A stretch of DNA of 64,000 bases from Nocardia exalbida NBRC 100660 (lineage in GTDB: Bacteria > Actinomycetota > Actinomycetes > Mycobacteriales > Mycobacteriaceae), in NCBI RefSeq assembly GCF_000308575.1, contig NZ_BAFZ01000008.1, forward strand, positions 1 to 64,000, written 5' to 3'. Of this stretch, positions 16,477 to 25,515 are shown one piece after another. The translations under genes were made by a program, and so were the position numbers. The notes under the pieces are model-generated. The model saw only the letters and a program-made list of their open reading frames with translations. It did no database searches and had not been told where the DNA came from. Within the stretch, counting starts at the first letter, position 1. The number at the start of each line of letters is the position of its first letter.

Positions 16477-16902
16477 TCAGTCGGGGACGTTGGCGCCGTG
16501 GCCGAGGTCGCGCAGCGCCTGCTTGATCTTGGCCTGGGCCTCGTCCAGGGACTCGGGACTCGGATTCGGGTCGGCGCCGGAGATGTCGAAGTTGCCCATC
16601 GAGAAGGCGGGGAACACATGGACGTGCAGGTGCGGCACCTCCAAGCCCGCGATCAGCAGACCGGCGCGCGGGGCCTCCCAGGCCGCACGCACGGCCTGGC
16701 CGATCTTCTGGGCGACGGCGGTGATCCGGGCGAAGGTGTCGGCGTCGACGTCCTGCCACTGGTCGATCTCTTTGCGAGGCACCACCAGGGTGTGACCAGG
16801 AGTGACCGGGGCGATGGTGAGGAAGCCGACGAACTCGTCGTCCTCCCAGACGAAACGGCCCGGGAGCTGACCGGCGATGATCGCGCTGAAGACAGAAGCC
16901 AT
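16477..16902 (-). CDS. HIT family protein
   Basis: A 141-aa histidine-triad nucleotide-binding protein. The triad HLHVHVF lies near residue 95, after a V-P-R-K turn, as in HIT hydrolases that cleave nucleotide-phosphate bonds. The substrate is unknown. A TACGCT hexamer ends 7 bp upstream of the ATG, suggesting a leaderless transcript. The PH-domain gene lies 38 bp upstream on the same strand. A second HIT gene is at 23538. Confidence 0.9.
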   Translation of the reverse strand: MASVFSAIIAGQLPGRFVWEDDEFVGFLTIAPVTPGHTLVVPRKEIDQWQDVDADTFARITAVAQKIGQAVRAAWEAPRAGLLIAGLEVPHLHVHVFPAFSMGNFDISGADPNPSPESLDEAQAKIKQALRDLGHGANVPD

Positions 16903-16940
16903 GTCCCGCAGCGTAGACCGGGCGGTGCTCCGGTCCCGCG

Positions 16941-17318
16941 CTACACCGCGACGAAGTGCGACAGGATGCCCTGCACCTCGTAGATGTCCACCTGCCGGTT
17001 GAACCGCTTCAGCAGCGGTTCGGCGGTGCCCGCGATCCAGATGGCCAGCTCGGCGTCCAGATCGAAGGTGCCAGCGGTCTCCACCGAGAAATGGGTGATC
17101 GCGCGATACGGCACGCTGTGGTAGCTCACCTTGCGGCCGGTGACGCCCTGCTTGTCGATGAGGATCAGGCGGCGGTTCGTGAACAGCATCGCGTCCCGAA
17201 CCAGCAGGTAGGCGGCATAGACCTGTTCACCGCTGCCGAGGAGCTTGCCGTACTCCTGTTGCGCCTGCGCGGGATCGATCCGGCCGGCGTTGCCCATCAG
17301 TCCGTCGATCAGACCCAT
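16941..17318 (-). CDS. Bacterial PH-domain protein
   Basis: A 125-aa protein with the bPH_1 (PF08000-type) fold: [25 protein letters not shown] and [24 protein letters not shown] are the diagnostic strands. Such proteins are small, cytosolic and of unknown role. The ATG at 17318 has GAAGGAAG upstream. A GTG nine bases earlier is possible. It is divergent from purD and may be co-transcribed with the HIT gene. Confidence 0.85.
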   Translation of the reverse strand: MGLIDGLMGNAGRIDPAQAQQEYGKLLGSGEQVYAAYLLVRDAMLFTNRRLILIDKQGVTGRKVSYHSVPYRAITHFSVETAGTFDLDAELAIWIAGTAEPLLKRFNRQVDIYEVQGILSHFVAV

Positions 17319-17436
17319 TCTCAGCACTTCCTTCGGGTGCTCCGGTGGCAGGAGCGGTCAGGCCCCACATCCGTTGTCCCTATTCATCATCCCCTTCGCG
17401 CGCACCGGCAGCGGCGAAGACGGCGAACGGCTCGTT

Positions 17437-17442
17437 TAGGCT
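17437..17442 (+). promoter_or_regulatory. Candidate -10 of a leaderless purD promoter
   Basis: TAGGCT ends 7 bp before the GTG start of purD and there is no ribosome site, so the transcript probably begins at the start codon. No clear -35 was found. Confidence 0.5.
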
Positions 17443-17449
17443 GTCTGCC

Positions 17450-18721
17450 GTGCGTGTACTCGTCATCGGTTCCGGAGCCCGTGAACATGCCCTCGTCCTG
17501 GCCCTGCGCCGGGACCCCGCGGTGACCGCGCTCTTCGCCGCCCCCGGCAACGCGGGCATCGCCCAGCACGCGCAGGTCCGCCCGGTCGACCCCTGCGCCG
17601 CGGAGGACGTCGTCGCGCTGGCCACCGAAGTGGACGCCGACCTGGTGGTGATCGGTCCCGAGGTCCCGCTGGTGCTCGGCGTCGCCGACGCGCTGCGAGT
17701 CGCCGGTATCCCGTGCTTCGGCCCGTCGGCCGCGGCCGCGCGGATCGAGGGTTCCAAGGCATTCGCCAAGGATGTGATGTCCGCGGCGCGCGTGCGCACC
17801 GCGCACAGCGAGGTGGTGGACAACCCGGCCGAGCTGGACGACGCGCTCGACCGTTTCGGTCCCACCTGGGTGGTGAAGGATGACGGACTCGCCGCGGGCA
17901 AGGGCGTGGTGGTGACCGCCGACCGCTCCGCCGCGCGCGAGCACGGCGCCGAACTGCTCGAGCAGGGCCACCCGGTGCTGCTGGAATCGTTCCTGGACGG
18001 GCCGGAAGTCTCGCTGTTCTGCCTGGTCGACGGCGAGACGGTGGTCCCGCTGCTGCCCGCGCAGGACCACAAGCGCGTCGGTGACGGTGACACCGGGCCC
18101 AACACCGGCGGCATGGGCGCTTACACGCCGCTGCCCTGGCTGCCCGAATCGGCCGTCACCGCCATCGTCGAGGACGTGGTGAAACCCGTTGCGGCCGAAT
18201 TGGTGCGGCGTGGCAGCGGGTTCTCCGGCCTGCTCTACGCGGGGCTGGCGATCGGCGCGGCCGGTCCCGCCGTGGTCGAATTCAACTGCCGCTTCGGCGA
18301 TCCCGAGACGCAGGCGGTGCTCGCGCTGCTGGACAGCCCGCTCGGCGAGCTGCTGTACGCCACCGCCACCGGCACGCTGGCGCAGGTCGCCCCGCCGCGC
18401 TGGCGCGACGGCTCGGCGATCACCGTGGTGCTCGCCGCGGAGAACTACCCGGGCCACCCGCGCCTCGGCGACGCGATCTCGGGGGCGGGCGAGGGCGCGC
18501 TCGACGAGAACGCGACGGTGCTGCACGCGGGCACTACACAGCGCGAGGACGGCGCTCTGATCTCCGCGGGCGGACGGGTGCTGTCCGTGGTGGGTGTCGG
18601 CGCCGACCTCGCCGAGGCCCGCACCCGCGCCTACGACCGCATCGCCGCGATCAAACTGCCGGGCAGTCACTACCGCACGGACATCGGTTTGGCCGCCGTC
18701 GAAGGTCGCATCGAGGTCTGA
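17450..18721 (+). CDS. purD: Phosphoribosylamine-glycine ligase
   Basis: GARS, 423 aa, joins phosphoribosylamine and glycine with ATP to form GAR, the second step of purine synthesis. The start is GTG, giving [15 protein letters not shown], the usual PurD N-terminus. The ATP-grasp region shows [26 protein letters not shown] and [17 protein letters not shown]. The metal-binding [10 protein letters not shown] is present. Length is normal for the family. It is divergent from the PH-domain gene and stands alone, with about 200 bp of featureless sequence after it. Confidence 0.97.
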   Translation: MRVLVIGSGAREHALVLALRRDPAVTALFAAPGNAGIAQHAQVRPVDPCAAEDVVALATEVDADLVVIGPEVPLVLGVADALRVAGIPCFGPSAAAARIEGSKAFAKDVMSAARVRTAHSEVVDNPAELDDALDRFGPTWVVKDDGLAAGKGVVVTADRSAAREHGAELLEQGHPVLLESFLDGPEVSLFCLVDGETVVPLLPAQDHKRVGDGDTGPNTGGMGAYTPLPWLPESAVTAIVEDVVKPVAAELVRRGSGFSGLLYAGLAIGAAGPAVVEFNCRFGDPETQAVLALLDSPLGELLYATATGTLAQVAPPRWRDGSAITVVLAAENYPGHPRLGDAISGAGEGALDENATVLHAGTTQREDGALISAGGRVLSVVGVGADLAEARTRAYDRIAAIKLPGSHYRTDIGLAAVEGRIEV

Positions 18722-18924
18722 ACCCGCGGCTCGGCGGACTACGCACTGACGGTCGGATCGCTGATCCTGCGCTTGGTCGGCAGCCACTCCGACAGCGGAG
18801 GCGCGATCAGCTGCGGCCATATGACCGAACCGGTGGCCGACCGTCGTCGGCCACGACTCGCCGCGGGCCGATCCTCGGGTGCGCGGAGTCGTTTCCGATG
18901 CCCCTGACCGGACACGTGCGTTCC

Positions 18925-19911
18925 TCAGCCGAACGTGAGCCCGCGCACCGCCAGCCACTGCTGCGGGTCCACGTGCTGCCCGCCGACGATCACCTCGAAG
19001 TGCAGGTGCGGGCCGGTGGAGTCGCCGCGGTTGCCCATGCGGGCGATCTGCATCCCCGCGGGCACCCGCTCGCCGACCGAGACGAAGAAGTCGTACATGT
19101 GCCCGTAGACGGTGATGCTGCCGTCGTCGTGGCGGATGCGCACCCACAGCCCGAAGCCCTGCGCCGGTCCCGCGTCGATGACCGTGCCGTCGGCGACCGC
19201 GTAGATCGGCGTGCCGATCGGGCCCGCGATGTCGATACCGGCGTGGAAGGTGCCCCAGCGCGACCCGAAGCCCGAGGTGAAGACGCCGTGCGCGGGCAGC
19301 GTGAAGCCCCGGCCGCTCGGCGGCATCGCCCCTGGCTGCACCGGTGCGGTCGCGGTCATCCACGGCTGACGCTCACCGGCGACCGCGGCGGCCGCCTCGG
19401 CCTTCGCGCGTTCCAGCGTCGCGCGCGCGGCGGCCGCGACCACCGCCTGTTCGCGCAGCCGCTCACCATTGGCGATCGCGTTCAGCAGCCGCGTCACCGA
19501 CGGTGGGGTGCTCTGCATCTGCGGCGGATACGCCACGGCCACGCGCTGGCCGCGATCCGGCGCGGGAGTGCGATCGGTGACCGTCCCGGCGAACGACGTG
19601 TCGCCCGCGGCGAAAACCGCGGTCGCGACGAGCCCGGCCAGCAGCACCTGGTGCTTGCGCGCCAGTGCGAGCAACTCCTCGCCGGTGGGTTTGCGCCGCC
19701 ACAGGTCGCGCGGGTCCGGTTTGCGCTCCCACCAGGCTCGCAGGTGGCGACGGCGGCCCCACAGGGCGCGGGGATCGAGCTTGCCGCCACCCCCGATGAG
19801 CCGCCTGCCGGATCGTCGCGGCGAGCGAGCGCGCCAGTCGCGCGGAATGACGCCGACACCGGCCACTCCGCGCACTCGGTCGAGCCCGCCTCGTCGAGAC
19901 TTATCGAGCAT
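18925..19911 (-). CDS. M23 family metallopeptidase, membrane-anchored
   Basis: A 328-aa LytM/M23 protein that should cut peptidoglycan cross-links or activate a wall hydrolase. A very basic N-terminal cytoplasmic stretch runs to about 105, followed by a membrane helix at about 110-130 (VLLAGLVATAVFAAGDTSFAG). A short coiled-coil lies at about 165-205. The peptidase domain, about 225-325, has zinc ligands in HAGIDIAG and HLHFEV. A TATGGT hexamer lies 8 bp upstream of the ATG. It is divergent from the aminotransferase gene. Confidence 0.9.
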   Translation of the reverse strand: MLDKSRRGGLDRVRGVAGVGVIPRDWRARSPRRSGRRLIGGGGKLDPRALWGRRRHLRAWWERKPDPRDLWRRKPTGEELLALARKHQVLLAGLVATAVFAAGDTSFAGTVTDRTPAPDRGQRVAVAYPPQMQSTPPSVTRLLNAIANGERLREQAVVAAAARATLERAKAEAAAAVAGERQPWMTATAPVQPGAMPPSGRGFTLPAHGVFTSGFGSRWGTFHAGIDIAGPIGTPIYAVADGTVIDAGPAQGFGLWVRIRHDDGSITVYGHMYDFFVSVGERVPAGMQIARMGNRGDSTGPHLHFEVIVGGQHVDPQQWLAVRGLTFG

Positions 19912-19965
19912 CAGGGGAGACCATAACCGCGGCCGCGCGGTAATTGGTGCTCTACCGTCTGTCGA

Positions 19966-21135
19966 GTGTCCAGAGAATCTCGCCGGTCGACCATTCCACC
20001 TTTCTACGTGATGGATGTCTGGAAAGCCGCCGCGGAACGCGCCCGGACGCACGGTGATGTGCTCGTGCTCGCCGCCGGGCAGCCGTCGACGCCCGCGCCC
20101 GCGCCGGTCCTGCGCGCGACCGAACTGGCCATTCGGTCCGAATTGCTCGGTTACACCGAGACTTTCGGCGTCCTGGCGATCCGGGAAGCGATCGCCGAAC
20201 ACCATCGAGACACCTATGGTTACCGGGTCGATCCGGACGACGTGGTGGTGACGACCGGCTCGTCCGGCGCGTTCTCGCTGATCTTCCTGGCCGCGTTCGA
20301 CCCGGGCGACACCGTGGTGGTCGCGCGTCCCGGTTATCCGGCCTATCGCAACACCCTCGCCGCGCTCGGCTGCCGGGTGCTCGAACTCGACTGCGGCGCG
20401 CAGACCAGATTCCAGCCCACCGTCGCCATGCTCGAGGCGCTCCCGGAGCCGCCCGCCGGTCTCGTGGTGGCCAGCCCCGCCAACCCCACCGGCACCATGA
20501 TCGCCCCCGCCGAACTCGCCGCGCTGGCCCGCTGGTGCGAGGAGCACGGCACCCTGCTGATCTCCGACGAGATCTACCACGGCATCACCTACGACAGCGT
20601 GGGCGCCGACAACGCGACCTCGTCGGCCTGGGAGACCTCGCGGGAAGCGGTGGTGATCGGATCGGTGTCCAAATACTTCTCCATGACCGGCTGGCGGCTG
20701 GGCTGGATGCTGGCTCCGAGCGGGCTGCGCCCCGCCTTGCAGCGGCTGGCCTCGAACCTGACCGTGTGCCCGCCCGCCATCTCCCAGTACGCGGCGCTGC
20801 ACGCCTTCGGCGCCGAGGCCAAGGAGGAACTCGACGGGCACGTCCGGCGGTACGCGGTGAACCGGCGGTTGCTGCTGGACGGGCTGCCGAAACTGGGCAT
20901 CACCGACCTCGCCCCCGCCGACGGCGCCTTCTACGCCTACGCCGACATCGGTCACCTCACCGACGACTCCCGCGCCTGGTGCGCCGACGTGCTGAACCAC
21001 ACGGGCGTCGCGCTCGCGCCGGGGGTGGATTTCGACACCGTGAACGGACACCGCACGGTACGTTTCTCGTTCGCCGGAGCCACCGCCGACATCGAGGCGG
21101 CGCTGCTGCGTCTAGGGCACTATCTAGGTGGGTGA
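19966..21135 (+). CDS. Pyridoxal phosphate class I/II aminotransferase
   Basis: A 389-aa fold-type I aminotransferase. The PLP Lys is K236 in SVSKYFSMTGWRLGW. ASPANPTGTM and SDEIYHGITYD are the other cofactor motifs, and the C-terminal Arg that binds the carboxylate is in RTVRFSFAG. The start is GTG, with TACCGT 7 bp upstream suggesting a leaderless transcript. The substrate cannot be told; the group includes aspartate- and alanine-type enzymes. It is followed by a TetR gene on the same strand. Confidence 0.9.
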   Translation: MSRESRRSTIPPFYVMDVWKAAAERARTHGDVLVLAAGQPSTPAPAPVLRATELAIRSELLGYTETFGVLAIREAIAEHHRDTYGYRVDPDDVVVTTGSSGAFSLIFLAAFDPGDTVVVARPGYPAYRNTLAALGCRVLELDCGAQTRFQPTVAMLEALPEPPAGLVVASPANPTGTMIAPAELAALARWCEEHGTLLISDEIYHGITYDSVGADNATSSAWETSREAVVIGSVSKYFSMTGWRLGWMLAPSGLRPALQRLASNLTVCPPAISQYAALHAFGAEAKEELDGHVRRYAVNRRLLLDGLPKLGITDLAPADGAFYAYADIGHLTDDSRAWCADVLNHTGVALAPGVDFDTVNGHRTVRFSFAGATADIEAALLRLGHYLGG

Positions 21136-21191
21136 TGCCCTGCCCGGCAAGAACTTTCCGCAGTTCGGCACCCTGGCCGCGCGGATGCGGT

Positions 21192-21212
21192 AAAACAACC
21201 TTGGTTGCTTTT
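21192..21212. promoter_or_regulatory. Candidate TetR operator
   Basis: AAAACAACC and GGTTGCTTTT form a near-palindrome around TT, with a perfect CAACC/GGTTG core. It lies 50 bp upstream of the TetR gene and after the aminotransferase stop. TetR proteins often bind such dyads before their own gene. Confidence 0.45.
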
Positions 21213-21262
21213 CCTCGCTGATTTCCCCTGGAAGAACTGATGACGACTGGCACGATGGCACG

Positions 21263-21961
21263 GTGATCACCGCGACGACCCCGAAAGGCGAACGGCGTCG
21301 CCAGGCTTTGATAGCCGCCGCCGCCGAACTCCTGCTCGAAGGCGGGTTCGAGGCGGTGCGGCACCGTTCGGTTGCGACGCGCGCTGATCTGCCCCTGGCG
21401 TCGACCACCTACTACTTCGAATCCCTGGACGACCTCATCGCCAGGGCGGTCGAGTTCAGCGGCAATGCCGAGCTGGACGCGATGCGCAGGCGGGTCGGCG
21501 AGGTCAGCCACCGCCGCCGCGGCGCCGAGGCCACCGTCGACCTGGTGCTCGACCTGCTGGTGGGCAGCGACGGCCCCGACGAGGGCGCGCGCGGGCAGCT
21601 GATCGCCCGCTACGAGCGTTCGGTCGCCTCGGCGCGGCACCCGGAGCTGCGCGAAGTCCAGCTCCGGTTGCGCGCTCAGCTGGACGAGCTGCTGGCCGAC
21701 GTGCTGCGCCGCTCCGACCGGATGGTGCGGCCGGAACAACTGCGCAGGCTGGTCGCGGTGGTGGACGGCGCGGTCGTCGCCGCGCTCACCGAGATCGACC
21801 CCGAACCGCGGCGGATGGCCCGCGGCGCCCTGCTGGAAGTCATCGACATCGTCGCGCCTCCCGCGCGGGCGGCCACCCCCGAACCGGCGGCCTACGCGAG
21901 CGCGGACGGCCCCGTGCGCGCCACGCCCCAGCAAGTGGATCGTTACCGCGCACTAGACTGA
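21263..21961 (+). CDS. TetR family regulator
   Basis: A 232-aa repressor. The helix-turn-helix is at about 10-55 (ALIAAAAELLLEGGFEAVRHRSVATRADLPLASTTYYFESLDDLI). The rest is a helical ligand domain with a disordered 30-residue tail. The GTG start follows no clear ribosome site. It lies just upstream of purB and its final codons overlap the likely purB -10 element. Its target is unknown. From memory, a TetR gene also sits near purB in M. tuberculosis (Rv0775). Confidence 0.88.
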   Translation: MITATTPKGERRRQALIAAAAELLLEGGFEAVRHRSVATRADLPLASTTYYFESLDDLIARAVEFSGNAELDAMRRRVGEVSHRRRGAEATVDLVLDLLVGSDGPDEGARGQLIARYERSVASARHPELREVQLRLRAQLDELLADVLRRSDRMVRPEQLRRLVAVVDGAVVAALTEIDPEPRRMARGALLEVIDIVAPPARAATPEPAAYASADGPVRATPQQVDRYRALD

Positions 21962-21967
21962 CCGGAC

Positions 21968-23389
21968 GTGAGCATCGTCCCCAATGTCCTCGCCACCCGT
22001 TACGCCAGCCCAGAGCTGGTGCACCTGTGGTCGCCGGAGCACAAGATCGTCCTCGAGCGGCGGCTGTGGCTGGAGGTGCTGCGGGCACAGGCGGAGCTGG
22101 GCGTCGACGTGCACGACGGGGTCATCGCGGACTACGAGCGGGTGCTCGACGAGGTCGACCTCGCCTCCATCGCCGAACGGGAGCGGGTCACCCGGCACGA
22201 CGTGAAGGCGCGCATCGAGGAATTCAACGCGCTGGCCGGGCACGAGCACGTGCACAAGGGCATGACCAGCCGCGACCTCACCGAGAACGTGGAGCAGTTG
22301 CAGATCCGGCTCTCGCTCGAGCACGTGCACGCCCACGGCGTCGCGATCGCCGCGCGACTGGCCGAGCGCGCCGCCGAATACCAGGCGCTGGTGATGGCGG
22401 GCCGTTCGCACAACGTCGCCGCGCAGGCCACCACGCTGGGCAAGCGGTTCGCCTCCGCCGCCGACGAATTGCTGATCGCGCTGACCAGGCTGCGCGAGCT
22501 GATCGATCGTTACCCGCTGCGCGGGATCAAGGGCCCGATGGGCACCGCGCAGGACATGCTCGACCTGCTCGGCGGCGACCCGGCCAAGCTGGCCCGGCTG
22601 GAGCAGCAGGTGGCCCGGCACCTGGGTTTCGCGACCGTGTTCACCAGCGTCGGCCAGGTCTACCCGCGGTCGCTGGATCACGACGTGCTCTCCGCGCTGG
22701 TGCAGGTGGGCGCGGGCCCGTCCTCGTTCGCGCACACCATCCGGCTGATGGCCGGGCACGAGCTGGTCACCGAGGGTTTCCAGCCCGGCCAGGTGGGCAG
22801 CTCGGCGATGCCGCACAAGATGAACACCCGCTCCTGCGAACGCGTCAACGGCTTGCAGGTGGTGCTGCGCGGTTACGCCTCGATGGCGGCCGAGCTGGCT
22901 GGCGCGCAGTGGAACGAGGGCGACGTGTTCTGCTCGGTGGTCCGCCGCGTCGCACTGCCGGACGCGTTCTTCGCCATCGACGGCATGATGGAAACCTTCC
23001 TCACCGTGCTGGCCGAGTTCGGCGCCTACCCCGCGGTGGTCGCCCGCGAACTGGACCGTTACCTCCCCTTCCTGGCCACCACCCGCATGCTCATGGCCGC
23101 CGTCCGGGCCGGTGTCGGTCGCGAAACCGCGCATGAGGTCATCAAGGAGCACGCCGTAGCGGTCGCCCTGGCCATGCGCGAGCAGGGCCGCGAACCCGAC
23201 CTGCTGGACCGCCTCGCCGCCGACCCGCGTTTCCCCCTCGATCGCCCCGCCCTCGACGCGGCGCTGGCCGACAAGTCCGCCTTCGTCGGCGCGGCCGAAG
23301 CGCAGGTCGCCGACGTCGTCGGGCAAGTGCAGAAACTGGTCGACCGCTACCCGGACGCGGCGCGGTATTCGCCGTCGCCGATCCTGTAG
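21968..23389 (+). CDS. purB: Adenylosuccinate lyase
   Basis: A 473-aa lyase that acts twice in purine synthesis, splitting fumarate from SAICAR and from adenylosuccinate. The fumarase-family signature GSSAMPHKMN is at about 277, with HVHKGMTSRDLTENV and AGRSHNVAAQ giving the two catalytic His regions. The start is GTG, with TAGACT (21954-21959) 8 bp upstream indicating a leaderless transcript. It is followed by a strong hairpin. In M. tuberculosis purC lies shortly after purB; here it does not. Confidence 0.97.
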   Translation: MSIVPNVLATRYASPELVHLWSPEHKIVLERRLWLEVLRAQAELGVDVHDGVIADYERVLDEVDLASIAERERVTRHDVKARIEEFNALAGHEHVHKGMTSRDLTENVEQLQIRLSLEHVHAHGVAIAARLAERAAEYQALVMAGRSHNVAAQATTLGKRFASAADELLIALTRLRELIDRYPLRGIKGPMGTAQDMLDLLGGDPAKLARLEQQVARHLGFATVFTSVGQVYPRSLDHDVLSALVQVGAGPSSFAHTIRLMAGHELVTEGFQPGQVGSSAMPHKMNTRSCERVNGLQVVLRGYASMAAELAGAQWNEGDVFCSVVRRVALPDAFFAIDGMMETFLTVLAEFGAYPAVVARELDRYLPFLATTRMLMAAVRAGVGRETAHEVIKEHAVAVALAMREQGREPDLLDRLAADPRFPLDRPALDAALADKSAFVGAAEAQVADVVGQVQKLVDRYPDAARYSPSPIL

Positions 23390-23473
23390 CGGGAACGCCT
23401 TTCGCGACGAAGCGTCGAGGTCGACAACTACTCCGGATAGCGCGAAACCCGACTGCCCACCGTCCCCGCACCT

Positions 23474-23513
23474 GTTGTGTTCGAGCTATGCGATTGCGTA
23501 GTACGAACACAAC
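23474..23513. terminator. Long near-perfect hairpin between purB and a HIT gene
   Basis: GTTGTGTTCG (23474-23483) and CGAACACAAC (23504-23513) are exact inverted 10-mers. The 20 bp between them fold further (CTATGC/GCGTAG with one G-U pair) around a GATT loop, giving about 17 pairs with one mismatch. It lies 84 bp after purB and 24 bp before the next start. It could terminate purB, or the outer arms could be an operator over the HIT promoter. No T-run follows. Confidence 0.65.
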
Positions 23514-23537
23514 CGATGACCGCATAGGCTGCGGGTC

Positions 23538-23960
23538 GTGAATCCCTACACGATTTTCGCCGATATCGTTGCCGGGCGGGCGCCGTCGAGCAAGGTCTAC
23601 GAGGACGACGATGTGGTGGCGTTCATGGACATTCGACCGATGACGCCGGGGCATCTGCTGGTGGTGCCGAAGGTGGCTGCGCGCAGTCTGGCGGAGCTCG
23701 ATCCGGTGGTCGGGGGAAAGTTGTTCCAGGTGGGGCAGCGGCTCGCGGCGGCGATGCGGGCAAGTGAGGTGGGGTGCGACGGGGTCAATTTCTTTCTGGC
23801 GGACGGGGTGACGGCGGGGCAGGAGGTCTTCCATGTGCATCTGCACGTCATCCCGCGCACCCCGGGGGACGGGTTCGGGTTGCGTGGCCGCCCGACCAGT
23901 CCGCGGCGGGAGGATCTGGATTATCTCGCCGCCTCGATCCGGGGTGCGCTGGGGAACTGA
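23538..23960 (+). CDS. HIT family protein (second copy)
   Basis: A 140-aa HIT protein of the Hint/HinT branch: IFADIVAGRAPSSKVYEDDDVVAFMDIRPMTPGH at the start and triad HVHLHVIPR near residue 103. It should hydrolyse nucleoside phosphoramidates or similar. The GTG start has TAGGCT 7 bp upstream, so it is probably leaderless. It is convergent with the old yellow enzyme gene. It is only distantly like the HIT protein at 16477. Confidence 0.92.
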   Translation: MNPYTIFADIVAGRAPSSKVYEDDDVVAFMDIRPMTPGHLLVVPKVAARSLAELDPVVGGKLFQVGQRLAAAMRASEVGCDGVNFFLADGVTAGQEVFHVHLHVIPRTPGDGFGLRGRPTSPRREDLDYLAASIRGALGN

Positions 23961-23998
23961 GTCCGCCGACTCGGCCTCCGCCCTTCCGGCGGGACGGG

Positions 23999-25087
23999 TC
24001 AGTCGCGCACCAATTCGGCTGCCGTCCAGTTCGGATAGTCGCTGTAGCCCTCGGCGGTGCGGCCGTAGAGGAATTCCTCGCGAATGGGAGCCAGGGGCAG
24101 GTCGTAGCGGATGCGGTGCACGAGATCGGGATTGGAGATGAACGATCGGCCGAACGAGACCAAGTCGGCGAGGCCTGCGCGCAGCACCTGTTCGGCGCCC
24201 GCCGCCGTGGTCGGCTCGCGGTTCTCGCCGATGTTCGCGATGAGCGTGCCGTGCCAGCGCGGCCGCAGGTCACGCAGCGCGGGGTAGCGGTCGTCGTCGG
24301 TGAGGTGCAGGTAGGCCAAGCCGCGCCGGTCGAGTTCGGCGACGAGTGCGCGGTAGAGCGGACCCGGGTCGGCCTCGGACATGTTGAACTGCGGATTACC
24401 CGGCGAGAGCCGGATGGCGGTGCGTTCCGCGCCGATCGCCCCGGTCACCGCGTCCACCACCGCGAGGGGCAGCCGCATGCGGTTGACGATGGAACCGCCG
24501 TATTCGTCGTCGCGCAGGTTGGTGTTGTCGGCCAGGAACTGGTGCAACAAATAGCTGTTCGCGCCGTGGATCTCGACGCCGTCGAAGCCCGCGTCCATCG
24601 CGTTGCGCGCGGCGGCGGCGTAGTGCTCCACGGCGGCCGCGATACCGGCGCGATCGAGGGCGGCCGGCGTGATCGGATCGGCCTTGCCGCCGTCGATCAG
24701 GTGCACCCGGTCGTCGTCCAGCACCGCCGACGGTCCGGCGGGCCAGGACCCATCGATCCGGGCGAGCGGGTGGCCCTTGCGTCCCCCGTGCATCAGTTGC
24801 GCGAAGATCCGGCCGCCGCGCGTGTGCACCGCCTCGGTGACCCGGCGCCACGCCGCGACGTGCGCGGGGGTCTGCAAGCCGGGCACCCAGGCTTCGCTCT
24901 GGCCGGTCGAATGCGGCCAGATGCCCTCGGTGACGATGAGCCCGGCCGTCGCGCGCTGGGCGTAGTAGTCGGCGACGTCGCTGGTCGGCGAGCCGTCGGG
25001 CAGCGAGCGCAGCCGGGTCATCGGCGACATGACGATCCGGTTGGGCAGGTCGAGCGGATGGTTGCGGTATTCGGTCAACAGCAGCAT
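23999..25087 (-). CDS. Old yellow enzyme family alkene reductase
   Basis: A 362-aa FMN-dependent ene-reductase that reduces activated C=C bonds with NAD(P)H. Motifs: RIVMSPMTRLRS for FMN binding, RIFAQLMHGGRKGHP, the HGANSYLLHQFL pair with the substrate-binding His-Asn, DEYGGSIVNRMRLP, and GRSFISNPDLV near the end. It reads like N-ethylmaleimide reductase/xenobiotic reductase (NemA). It is divergent from a MerR gene and shares a MerR-type promoter with it. Confidence 0.93.
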   Translation of the reverse strand: MLLLTEYRNHPLDLPNRIVMSPMTRLRSLPDGSPTSDVADYYAQRATAGLIVTEGIWPHSTGQSEAWVPGLQTPAHVAAWRRVTEAVHTRGGRIFAQLMHGGRKGHPLARIDGSWPAGPSAVLDDDRVHLIDGGKADPITPAALDRAGIAAAVEHYAAAARNAMDAGFDGVEIHGANSYLLHQFLADNTNLRDDEYGGSIVNRMRLPLAVVDAVTGAIGAERTAIRLSPGNPQFNMSEADPGPLYRALVAELDRRGLAYLHLTDDDRYPALRDLRPRWHGTLIANIGENREPTTAAGAEQVLRAGLADLVSFGRSFISNPDLVHRIRYDLPLAPIREEFLYGRTAEGYSDYPNWTAAELVRD

Positions 25088-25093
25088 GGCTGT

Positions 25094-25124
25094 ACCGTAA
25101 AACCTGACATTGATGTTAGGTCAA
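25094..25124 (-). promoter_or_regulatory. MerR-type promoter for the old yellow enzyme gene
   Basis: On the minus strand, TTGACC (25119-25124) and TACGGT (25094-25099) are separated by 19 bp, the long spacing typical of MerR-activated promoters. The spacer holds the dyad CCTGACAT-TG-ATGTTAGG (25103-25120), with one mismatch. TACGGT ends 6 bp before the ATG at 25087, so the mRNA would be leaderless. The dyad also overlaps the region just upstream of merR. Confidence 0.75.
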
Positions 25125-25133
25125 GGAGCGAAA

Positions 25134-25505
25134 GTGCGGATCGGTGAACTGGCCGAGCGGACCGGCGTGAGCGTCCGGTCGCTGCGGTACTACGAGACCA
25201 GAGGTCTGCTGGCCTCGCACAGGACCTCCGGTGGGCAGCGGGAGTATCCGGAGTCGGCGGTCGACCGGGTGCGGCGCATCCAGGAGATGTTCGCCGCGGG
25301 CCTGCACAGCGACACCATCGGCGAACTGCTGCCGTGTATCCACGACGTCGACGGCACACCCAATGCCACGGCGACGCCGTTCCTGGTGGAGAAGCTCACC
25401 GAGGAACGCGCCAGAATCGATCAGGCGATGCGCGATCTGCGCCGGACGAGTGACGTGCTCGACGGCATCATCCGTGCGGCGGGTGGCGAGGCATCCGGAC
25501 AGTAG
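25134..25505 (+). CDS. MerR family regulator
   Basis: A 123-aa regulator. The MerR winged helix is at 1-70 (RIGELAERTGVSVRSLRYYETRGLL, SGGQREYPESAVDRVRRI), followed by a coiled-coil dimer helix. A single Cys is in LLPCIHD. The GTG at 25134 was chosen because AAGGAG lies 5 nt upstream and the family N-terminus begins here. An ATG further upstream lies inside the operator. It probably senses an electrophile or small organic compound and activates the divergent ene-reductase gene. Its own stop overlaps the promoter of the next gene. Confidence 0.9.
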   Translation: MRIGELAERTGVSVRSLRYYETRGLLASHRTSGGQREYPESAVDRVRRIQEMFAAGLHSDTIGELLPCIHDVDGTPNATATPFLVEKLTEERARIDQAMRDLRRTSDVLDGIIRAAGGEASGQ

Positions 25506-25515
25506 GGTGGACGCC

